From Kocuria palustris (GTDB taxonomy: Bacteria > Actinomycetota > Actinomycetes > Actinomycetales > Micrococcaceae): a stretch of 64,000 bases of DNA. Below the pieces are notes generated by a model. That model made no database searches, was not told the origin of the DNA, and saw nothing but the letters and a program-made list of their open reading frames with translations. The position numbers and the translations under genes were made by a program. Positions 43,357 through 50,625 of this stretch are shown one piece after another; the first letter of the stretch is position 1, and every line of letters begins with the position of its first letter. Location of the stretch: positions 1,674,001-1,738,000 of the forward strand of contig NZ_JAFBCR010000001.1 of assembly GCF_016907795.1 (NCBI RefSeq). Direction: 5' to 3'.

Positions 43357-44775
43357 TCAGACCCGGTCTGCGGTGGCCAGCCCGGGGCGGCGGCGGGCGA
43401 GGGCGGCGCCGATGACCCACAGGACGACCACCAGGGCGCCGGTGGCCAGCAGCTGGAAGCGCACATCCGGCACACCCATGCCCAGCACGATGATGGCCGC
43501 GATGATGGCCAGCGCCAGGTAGTTGACGTAGGGGAAGCCGCGGCCCTTCACGGGCATGGGGGTCCCGTCGCGCTCGGCGCGTCGGCGCAGGATCAGGTGG
43601 GAGACGATCGTGGCCACCCACGTGACGATCAGGGTGGAGCCCACGATGTTGAGCAGGATGCCCAGCACGGCCTCGGCCCACAGGTAGTTCAGCAGCACGC
43701 CCACGAACCCCAGGGCGACCGAGGCGAGCACGGCCAGCAGGGGGACGCGGCGGCCGTCGACCCGGTGCAGGGCCGCCGGGGCCAGGCCGCGCTCGGACAG
43801 CGAGTAGACCATGCGGGAGGCCCCGTAGAGGTTCGCGTTCAGCGACGACAGCAGGGCGACCACGATGATCACTCCGAGCACCGCGCCCAGCCCGGGCAGG
43901 CCGGCGGCGTCCAGGGTGGCCACGAACGGCGAGGCCAGCAGCTCGTCCGAGTCCCAGGGCAGGGCGATCACCATGAGCGCGACCGAGCCCATGTAGAAGA
44001 TCAGGATGCGCCACACGATGGTGCGCACCGCGCGGCGGATGTTCTGCGCGGGGTTCTCGGTCTCGGCGGCCGCCACCGCCACGATCTCGATGCCGCCGAA
44101 GGCGAAGGCCACCACGAGCAGGCCTGCGGCCACGCCGCCCAGGCCCATGGGGAAGAAGCCGCCGTGCTCGGTCAGGTTGCTCAGCCCCGGGGAGTCCGCC
44201 GGAGTGCCGCCGAGCAGGAAGACGATGCCCACGATCAGGAAGGCCACCACGGCGCCGACCTTGATCATGGAGAACCAGAACTCGAACTCGCCGAACTTGC
44301 CCACGCCGAGCATGTTGACCGCCGTGAAGGCGACCATGAACACGAGAGCCAGCACCCACTGGGGGAAGACGGGCCACAGGCCGTTGAGCAGCTGCGCGGC
44401 TGCCGTCGATTCGGCGGCGATCACCAGGCATAGCTGCAACCACCACAGCCATCCGACCGTGAACCCGGCGGCCGGGCCGAGTGCTCGGGATGTGTAGACG
44501 GAGAAGGCCCCGGAGGAGGGGTGGGCGGCGGAGAGCTCTCCCAGGCTGCGCATCATGATGATCACCACGAGCCCGGCGATGACGTAGGAGAGCAGGACCG
44601 CGGGACCAGCGGTGTGGATGCCGGCGCCCGAGCCCACGAACAGACCTGCGCCGATCGCGGAGCCGAGGCTCATCATCACGAGATGACGGCCCTTCATCCC
44701 GGCGCCGAGGCTGGAGGATCCGATGGGTGCGGCGGCGCTGTCCGGCGCGTCCGCGCGGGAGGAGGGAGAGCTCAT
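43357..44775 (-). CDS. APC-superfamily amino acid permease
   Basis: A 472-residue, 12-helix permease of the AAT/GABA-permease type. Helix 1 carries M-M-S-L-G-S-A-I-G-A-G-L-F-V-G-S-G; Y-T-S-R-A-L-G-P-A-A-G-F-T-V-G-W and A-F-A-F-G-G-I-E-I-V-A-V-A-A-A-E-T-E-N-P are typical. Substrate is unknown; GABA, aromatic and branched amino acids are common. Start ATG at 44775 chosen by homology; an earlier in-frame ATG (44835) would run through the palindrome. It diverges from the TetR gene across a 96-base region with the operator-like palindrome, and may be that regulator's target. Confidence 0.86.
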   Translation of the reverse strand: MSSPSSRADAPDSAAAPIGSSSLGAGMKGRHLVMMSLGSAIGAGLFVGSGAGIHTAGPAVLLSYVIAGLVVIIMMRSLGELSAAHPSSGAFSVYTSRALGPAAGFTVGWLWWLQLCLVIAAESTAAAQLLNGLWPVFPQWVLALVFMVAFTAVNMLGVGKFGEFEFWFSMIKVGAVVAFLIVGIVFLLGGTPADSPGLSNLTEHGGFFPMGLGGVAAGLLVVAFAFGGIEIVAVAAAETENPAQNIRRAVRTIVWRILIFYMGSVALMVIALPWDSDELLASPFVATLDAAGLPGLGAVLGVIIVVALLSSLNANLYGASRMVYSLSERGLAPAALHRVDGRRVPLLAVLASVALGFVGVLLNYLWAEAVLGILLNIVGSTLIVTWVATIVSHLILRRRAERDGTPMPVKGRGFPYVNYLALAIIAAIIVLGMGVPDVRFQLLATGALVVVLWVIGAALARRRPGLATADRV

Positions 44776-44834
44776 GCCGGTGAATCTAACACCGGAGGCG
44801 GTGCCGTCCTGCGCGAGTGTCACTGGGTGAGGCA

Positions 44835-44849
44835 TTGCACCCGGTGCAA
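44835..44849. promoter_or_regulatory. Perfect palindrome in the permease/TetR divergent promoter
   Basis: TTGCACC-C-GGTGCAA is a perfect seven-base inverted repeat, 60 bases from the permease start and 23 bases from the TetR start. Placement and symmetry fit a TetR operator that would repress both genes. Confidence 0.6.
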
Positions 44850-44871
44850 GGTGCCCGCTAGGGTCTACTGC

Positions 44872-45546
44872 GTGAAACTGTCATGCCGCACTCCGCCGAC
44901 GGACAAGCGCGAGGCCACCAAGTGGCGCAATCGCCGGGCGATCGTCGGGGCCGCCGCGCAGCTCACGGCGGAGCACGGGATCGACGGATTCAGCGTCGAG
45001 AGCCTCGCCGAGCGGGCGGGCGTCTCCCGGCGCACGATCTTCAACCACTTCTCCTCGGTGGACGAGGCGATCTTCGCGTCGTTCGCATCCAAGGTCGATC
45101 AGCTCTACGAGGAGGTCGAGAAGGCCTTGGGGGGCGAGCCGTTCGCGACGCTGTCGGAGGCGTGCCTCGCCTTCACCGCCGCCCTGCGCTCGGCCGACAT
45201 CCTCACGCCCGTGCATCCGTCCATCGTCCTGCTCTCGGCCATGGACCAGGAGCGGCAGCGTCCGAATGCCGAAAGGCTGCGCAGCGAGGAGATCTGGATG
45301 ATCGGGCTCATGGAGGGCATGGTGCGCGACTGCGTCGACTCCCTCCATGAGCGCATGGGCGAGGCCGAGCTCTGGGAGATCCGCCTGCTCGTGGAGATGG
45401 CCATCGCCGCGATGTCCTCGAGCGTCAAGCAGTGGGCCGAGACCACGGACCAGACGCTCTCCGAGCGCAACCGCCGCACCTGGACCACCCTGTTAGATCG
45501 GTCGCTGACGCGGCTCGAGACCGGGTTCGCCAGGCCCGAGCCTTGA
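44872..45546 (+). CDS. TetR family regulator
   Basis: A 224-residue regulator. The N-terminal helix-turn-helix (F-S-V-E-S-L-A-E-R-A-G-V-S-R-R-T-I-F-N-H-F-S-S-V-D-E-A) is at about residues 40-68; the rest is the helical ligand-binding domain. GTG start at 44872. The palindrome at 44835 is its probable operator. The MMPL transporter gene follows 83 bases downstream on the same strand, a classic TetR-plus-exporter arrangement; the divergent permease is the alternative target. Confidence 0.85.
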   Translation: MKLSCRTPPTDKREATKWRNRRAIVGAAAQLTAEHGIDGFSVESLAERAGVSRRTIFNHFSSVDEAIFASFASKVDQLYEEVEKALGGEPFATLSEACLAFTAALRSADILTPVHPSIVLLSAMDQERQRPNAERLRSEEIWMIGLMEGMVRDCVDSLHERMGEAELWEIRLLVEMAIAAMSSSVKQWAETTDQTLSERNRRTWTTLLDRSLTRLETGFARPEP

Positions 45547-45629
45547 GCGCACCGAGACTCCTGCATTCCCCGAAACAATCGCCGGGCGGCGTCGCTGCTC
45601 GGAACCGTCTCCTGAAGGGAGCCACGCCA

Positions 45630-48092
45630 GTGGCCAAGTTCCTCTACCGCCTGGGCCGGGGCGCAGCCACCCGCGCCTGGGCGGCCGTCATCACCTGGAT
45701 CGTCCTGCTGGGGCTCGCCGGCGGGGCCTTCGCCGCGTTCGGCGGGACGCTGTCCAACTCCTTCGAGATCCCGGGCACCGAGACCCAGCAGCTCGCCGAC
45801 CGGCTGGCCGATGAGCTGCCCGAGGCCAATCAGGGCATGGGCACGATCGTGTTCAGCACCGAGGACGGCTCGCAGTTCACGGATGAGCAGAAGACGGAGA
45901 TCGGCGAGGCCCTGGACGCCGCCGCCGACGTCGACGGCATGGCCTCGGCCATGAATCCCTTCGACGCCCAGTCGGAGCTCGACGACCAGCGCGACCAGGT
46001 CGAGCAGGGCTCCGAGCAGCTGCCCCAGCTGGTCGAGCTGCGCGACAGCGGCCGCCTCGACGCGGCTGTGGAGGCGGGCATGCTGCCCGAGGGCACCACC
46101 GCCGAGTCCGTGACCCAGCAGGAGCAGCAGCTGCAGGTCGGCCAGGACACCATGGCCATGATGGGCGACTACGGCTTCGTGTCCCCCGAGGGCTCCACCG
46201 CGGTCGCCACGGTGAACTTCGACGAGGACCAGATGTCCATCGAGCAGTCCACCAAGGACGATCTGATGGCTGCCGTCGAGGATCACCCAGTCGACGGCGT
46301 GGAGGTCGACTACTCCACCGAGATCGCCCAGGAGATGTCGGCGATGGGCGCCGGCGAGATCGTGGGCGTGGTCGTGGCGGTCGTGGTCCTGCTGATCATG
46401 CTGCGCACCGCGGTCGGCGCGGCCCTGCCGGTGCTCACCGCCTTCGTGGGCGTGGGCTTCTCCACCATGCTGGCGCTGTCGCTGTCGGGACAGGTGCAGA
46501 TGGCCTCGGTGACCCCGATGCTCGGCGTGATGCTGGGCCTGGCCGTGGGCATCGACTACTCCCTGTTCCTGCTCAACCGCTACCGCACCGAGCTGCGCCG
46601 CGGCACGGAGGTCACGGAGGCCATCGGCCTGGCCACGGGCACTGCCGGCTCGGCCGTGGCCTTCGCAGGCATGACCGTGATGATCGCGCTGATCGGCCTG
46701 TCCGTCACGGGCATCCCCTTCTTGGCGCTCATGGGCGCCGTGGCCGCGCTCGCCGTGCTGGTGGCCGTGCTGATCACGCTGACCCTGACTCCTGCCCTGC
46801 TCGGGCTGGTGGGCAAGCGCCTGCTGCCCAAGTCGCAGCGCGATGTCACGGTGGATGAGGCCGAGCACGTCAAGACGCCCCTGGCCGTGCGGCGCCCGCT
46901 GCCCGTGCTCCTGGCGGCAGTGGCCGCGCTGGCGATCCTGGCGATCCCCATGGGCTCCATGCGCCTGGGCCTGCCGGACGGCTCCACCGAGCCGCAGGAC
47001 TCGACCCAGTACCGGGCCTACGAGACCGTCGCCGAGGACTTCGGTGCCGGCAAGAACGGCCCCATGACGGTGGTGGCCGATCTGCCCGAGGACGCCGACG
47101 AGCAGTCGGCTCAGGAGCTGCAGCTGGCAGTCGGCCAGGAGGTCTCCGAGCTCGACGACGTCGCCTCCGTGGTCCCCTCGCCGATCGATGTCGACTCGGG
47201 CATGGCGCTGCTGCAGGTCGTGCCGGAGAGCGGTCCGTCGGATGAGGCGACCGAGACCCTCGTGGATGACATCCGCGGGCTGTCCGGGAACCTGGAGTCG
47301 GCCGGCGATCCGACGATCGGCGTGGCCGGCACCACGGCGGCGAACATCGACGTCTCCCAGGTCCTCTCCGATGCGCTGCCGGTCTACCTGGTGGTCGTCG
47401 TGGTGATCTCGATGGTCCTGCTGATCCTGGTCTTCCGCTCGATCCTGGTGCCCGTGATCGCCTCGCTGGGCTTCCTGCTGTCCCTGCTGGCGGCCTTCGG
47501 GGCGGTCGTGGCCGTGTACCAGTGGGGCTGGCTGAGCTGGCTGTTCAACGTCACTGAGCCCGGCCCGGTGCTCAGCTTCCTGCCCACGCTGATGGTCGGC
47601 ATCCTGTTCGGCCTGGCGATGGACTACCAGCTGTTCCTGGTCACCGGCATGCGCGAGGCGCACGTCCACGGCTATCCGGCGCGCACCGCGGTGGTCCGCG
47701 GCATGGTCGGCGGCCGCGCCGTGGTGACCGCGGCGGCGATCATCATGACCTCGGTGTTCGCGGGCTTCATCTTCTCCCACATGGCGATGATCCGGCCCAT
47801 GGGCTTCGGCCTGGCGATCGGCGTGCTGCTGGACGCCTTCCTGGTGCGCATGACCATCATCCCGGCGCTGATGACGCTGCTGGGGGAGAAGGCCTGGTGG
47901 TTCCCGCGCTGGCTCGATCGCATCCTGCCGAACGTGGATGTGGAGGGCGAGTCCCTGCAGCAGGGCAAGCCGCAGGCCGAGGCCCCGGCCTCGCGCGACG
48001 AGCGGCTGGCCCGGGAGGTTGTCGCCGCCGAGGAGGAGCAGGCCCTGGCCGGATCCTCCCGGTCCTCGCGGGGCAGGCACGCAGCCGAGTGA
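45630..48092 (+). CDS. MMPL/RND family transporter
   Basis: An 820-residue exporter with about 12 helices and two large extracytoplasmic loops after helices 1 and 7. Paired RND/MMPL motifs are visible: G-I-D-Y-S-L-F-L-L-N-R-Y-R in the first half and A-M-D-Y-Q-L-F-L-V-T-G-M-R-E in the second; the Asp-Tyr pairs carry the proton relay. MMPL proteins move lipids, siderophores or drugs out of actinobacterial cells. Start GTG with GAAGGGAG upstream. It is probably in a TetR-controlled unit with the gene at 44872. The last 50 residues are charged and disordered. Confidence 0.89.
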   Translation: MAKFLYRLGRGAATRAWAAVITWIVLLGLAGGAFAAFGGTLSNSFEIPGTETQQLADRLADELPEANQGMGTIVFSTEDGSQFTDEQKTEIGEALDAAADVDGMASAMNPFDAQSELDDQRDQVEQGSEQLPQLVELRDSGRLDAAVEAGMLPEGTTAESVTQQEQQLQVGQDTMAMMGDYGFVSPEGSTAVATVNFDEDQMSIEQSTKDDLMAAVEDHPVDGVEVDYSTEIAQEMSAMGAGEIVGVVVAVVVLLIMLRTAVGAALPVLTAFVGVGFSTMLALSLSGQVQMASVTPMLGVMLGLAVGIDYSLFLLNRYRTELRRGTEVTEAIGLATGTAGSAVAFAGMTVMIALIGLSVTGIPFLALMGAVAALAVLVAVLITLTLTPALLGLVGKRLLPKSQRDVTVDEAEHVKTPLAVRRPLPVLLAAVAALAILAIPMGSMRLGLPDGSTEPQDSTQYRAYETVAEDFGAGKNGPMTVVADLPEDADEQSAQELQLAVGQEVSELDDVASVVPSPIDVDSGMALLQVVPESGPSDEATETLVDDIRGLSGNLESAGDPTIGVAGTTAANIDVSQVLSDALPVYLVVVVVISMVLLILVFRSILVPVIASLGFLLSLLAAFGAVVAVYQWGWLSWLFNVTEPGPVLSFLPTLMVGILFGLAMDYQLFLVTGMREAHVHGYPARTAVVRGMVGGRAVVTAAAIIMTSVFAGFIFSHMAMIRPMGFGLAIGVLLDAFLVRMTIIPALMTLLGEKAWWFPRWLDRILPNVDVEGESLQQGKPQAEAPASRDERLAREVVAAEEEQALAGSSRSSRGRHAAE

Positions 48093-48109
48093 GCCGGGCC
48101 CTCGGCTGA

Positions 48110-48149
48110 GCGGCGCCCCGGGCCCCCGCGAGGGGACCCGGGGCGCCGC
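48110..48149 (+). terminator. Terminator of the MMPL gene
   Basis: A perfect 13-base-pair stem (48110-48122 with 48137-48149) begins 17 bases after the stop. Confidence 0.7.
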
Positions 48150-48300
48150 TCGTCCTGCTTCTCGCTTATCTTGACCAGCTCTGGATAACGCACCCGAAGG
48201 GTGCCATCATGGAGGCATGGAGACATCCGCCGACTGATCAGATCGATCGGGCTCCGCCAGACGCGGAGCGCAGGCTGATGGCGACGGAAGGAGCAGAACC

Positions 48301-48870
48301 ATGGCTGAGGCATTCCCGAACAACGCCAAGTACACCCTGCCCGGACTGACCCCCGAGCAGGGCAACCGCATCGCGACGATCCTGCAGGACCGCCTGTGGG
48401 CCCTCAACGACCTTCAGCTCGTGCTCAAGCACGCGCACTGGAACGTTGTGGGCCGCAACTTCATCGGAGTCCACGAGATGCTGGATCCCCAGGTCGACGA
48501 GGTCCGCGCGGCCGTCGACGACATCGCCGAGCGCATCGCCGCGCTGGGCTACTCCCCGGACGGCCGCGCCAGCTCGCTGGTGCAGGGCCGCACCTGGGAC
48601 GACTACTCCGTGGGCCGGGCCGGTGCGCTGGAGCACCTCGGCGCCCTCGATCTGGTCTACAGCGGAGTCATCGAGTCCCACCGCAAGGCCATCGACGAGG
48701 TCGGCGAGCTCGACCCGGTCACCGAGGACATGCTGATCAGCCAGACCGGCGGCCTCGAGGCCTTCCAGTGGTTCGTGCGCGCCCACCTGGAGAACGACGA
48801 GGGCGATCTCGCCACCCGCGGCGCCACGTCCGAGAACGACGCCGCCCAGCGCGCCGTCGGCAACGGCTGA
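48301..48870 (+). CDS. dps: Dps-family DNA-protection ferritin
   Basis: A 189-residue ferritin-like protein. The inter-subunit ferroxidase motif is visible: L-K-H-A-H-W-N-V-V-G (His ligands) and H-E-M-L-D-P-Q-V-D-E-V-R (Asp/Glu ligands). Dps forms a 12-mer that oxidises and stores iron and often coats DNA under stress. GGAAGGAG precedes the ATG. Upstream, GCACCC-GAA-GGGTGC (48190-48204) is a small perfect repeat that could be an operator. It is flanked by terminators and is a single-gene unit. Confidence 0.9.
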   Translation: MAEAFPNNAKYTLPGLTPEQGNRIATILQDRLWALNDLQLVLKHAHWNVVGRNFIGVHEMLDPQVDEVRAAVDDIAERIAALGYSPDGRASSLVQGRTWDDYSVGRAGALEHLGALDLVYSGVIESHRKAIDEVGELDPVTEDMLISQTGGLEAFQWFVRAHLENDEGDLATRGATSENDAAQRAVGNG

Positions 48871-48912
48871 GCGAGCTGAGCGCCCCGCTCGGTCCGCCCG
48901 AGCGGCACTGAG

Positions 48913-48952
48913 GGGAAGGGCCCCGACGACTCCGGTCGTCGGGGCCCTTCCC
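48913..48952 (+). terminator. Very strong terminator of the dps gene
   Basis: An 18-base-pair perfect stem with a TCCG loop (48913-48930 with 48935-48952). The 16-base TGAGCGCCCCGCTCGG occurs on both sides of it (48877-48892 and 48955-48970). Confidence 0.8.
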
Positions 48953-49104
48953 TCTGAGCGCCCCGCTCGGCGCCCAGAGGGTGGGACGCCCCTCACACTG
49001 TGCTCTCACCGCATGTCCGGGCATGTAGCGTGCTGCGGCATCCCTGTGCGCCTCAGCCCCGGCCCGGGACGCCGAACCCCCGCCCAGAAGTTCAGGAGGA
49101 ACCC

Positions 49105-50562
49105 GTGTCGCCCTCAGTCGAAGAGCCCCGGCCCGCGCAGCCCGACCTCGAGCCGGCGCGCGTGCGCACCCTGCTGGTCATCCTCATCACCGCCGCGTTC
49201 GTGGTGATCCTCAACGAGACGGTGCTCTCCGTCGCGCTGCCCGATCTCATGGAGGAGCTGGACATCCCGGCACCCACCGCGCAGTGGCTGACCACAGGCT
49301 TCATGCTCACGATGGCCGTGGTCATCCCCACGACCGGTTTCGTGCTCCAGCGCTTCGCCCACCGCCGGGTGTTCATGGCGGCCATGGTCCTGTTCACCCT
49401 GGGCACCCTGCTGGCCATGCTGGCCCCCGGATTCCCCGTGCTCATGGTCGGGCGCGTGATCCAGGCCTGCGGCACCGCGCTGATGCTGCCGCTGCTGATG
49501 ACCACCGTGCTCAACGTGATCCCGGTCGAGCGCCGCGGCTCCGTGATGGGGCTGATCTCCGTGGTGATCTCGGTGGCCCCGGCCGTGGGGCCCACGATCT
49601 CCGGGCTGATCCTGGACTCGCTGAGCTGGCGGTGGCTGTTCGCGATCATGCTCCCGATCGCGCTGGCCGCCCTGGCCCTGGGCGCGTGGCTCATGCCCGC
49701 CATGGGGGAGCAGCGCCGAGTGGGCCTGGACCTGATCTCGGTGCCGCTGTCCGTGCTGGGCTTCGGCGGGCTGGTCATGGGCCTCAACGGCATCGGAGCC
49801 TCGGACGCGGCCATCCCGGCGGTGCCGGCCTTCGTTGTCGGCGTGATCGCGCTGGTGCTGTTCGTGCTGCGCCAGCGCTCGCTGCAGCGCGAGGACCGCG
49901 CCCTGCTGGACCTGCGCCCGTTCACCTATCGCGTCTACACGATCTCGCTCGGGCTGATGATCGTGTCCTTCGGCGGCCTGTTCGGGATGATCATCCTCCT
50001 GCCCATCTACCTGCAGTCGGTGCAGGGCCACTCCACGCTGACCACTGGGCTGGTCATGCTGCCGGGCGGTCTGATCATGGGCCTGCTCTCCCCGTTCGTC
50101 GGACGGCTCTACGACCGCCACGGCGCGCGGGTCCTGGTCATCCCGGGGACGATCCTGCTCAGCCTCGGCATGTTCACGCTGAGCCGGCTCGCGCTGGAGA
50201 CCCCGCTGTGGACCGTCGTGATGGCCCACGTGATCATCTCCTGCGGCCTGGCCCTGCTGATCACGCCGCTGATGACCTCCGCCCTGGGCAGCCTGCCGCA
50301 GCCGCTCTACTCGCACGGCTCGGCGCTGCTGAACACCCTGCAGCAGGTGGCGGGCGCGGCCGGCGGCGCCCTGTTCATCACGCTGATGTCCGTGGGCACC
50401 CTGGCCGCCGTCCGGGGAGGGGAGTCGGAGCTGGAGGCCACGGCGCACGGCGTCCATGTGGCCTTCCTGGTGGGCTTCGGGATCGCCCTGGTGGCGCTGG
50501 CGCTCTCGTTCGTCGTCCCGCGCAAGCCGGCGAGCCCCGCGGGGCGCCAGACCCTGGACTGA
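49105..50562 (+). CDS. MFS transporter, DHA2 (EmrB/QacA) family
   Basis: A 485-residue drug:proton antiporter with about 14 helices. Helix 1 has V-I-L-N-E-T-V-L-S-V-A-L-P (motif D-like), and helix 5 has I-S-V-V-I-S-V-A-P-A-V-G-P-T-I-S-G (the DHA2 motif C, G-P-x-x-x-G). Substrates are probably toxic amphiphiles. GTG start with AGGAGGA seven bases upstream. It stands alone between two terminators; no adjacent regulator is seen. Confidence 0.88.
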   Translation: MSPSVEEPRPAQPDLEPARVRTLLVILITAAFVVILNETVLSVALPDLMEELDIPAPTAQWLTTGFMLTMAVVIPTTGFVLQRFAHRRVFMAAMVLFTLGTLLAMLAPGFPVLMVGRVIQACGTALMLPLLMTTVLNVIPVERRGSVMGLISVVISVAPAVGPTISGLILDSLSWRWLFAIMLPIALAALALGAWLMPAMGEQRRVGLDLISVPLSVLGFGGLVMGLNGIGASDAAIPAVPAFVVGVIALVLFVLRQRSLQREDRALLDLRPFTYRVYTISLGLMIVSFGGLFGMIILLPIYLQSVQGHSTLTTGLVMLPGGLIMGLLSPFVGRLYDRHGARVLVIPGTILLSLGMFTLSRLALETPLWTVVMAHVIISCGLALLITPLMTSALGSLPQPLYSHGSALLNTLQQVAGAAGGALFITLMSVGTLAAVRGGESELEATAHGVHVAFLVGFGIALVALALSFVVPRKPASPAGRQTLD

Positions 50563-50577
50563 TCGGCGCACTGCCGT

Positions 50578-50611
50578 GAAGGCGCCCGGTCCGGGAGGAC
50601 CGGGCGCCTTC
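50578..50611. terminator. Bidirectional hairpin terminator
   Basis: A perfect 15-base-pair stem with a GGGA loop (50578-50592 with 50597-50611) lies between the DHA2 gene and the convergent FAD/Fe-S gene. Confidence 0.78.
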
Positions 50612-50625
50612 CGTCTCTGTCACCG

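Noticed and set aside
48877-48970. The 16-base direct repeat TGAGCGCCCCGCTCGG around the dps terminator as a transposon footprint.
   Set aside because: The repeats are GC-rich and only 62 bases apart on either side of a terminator stem. Duplication during terminator evolution is more likely.
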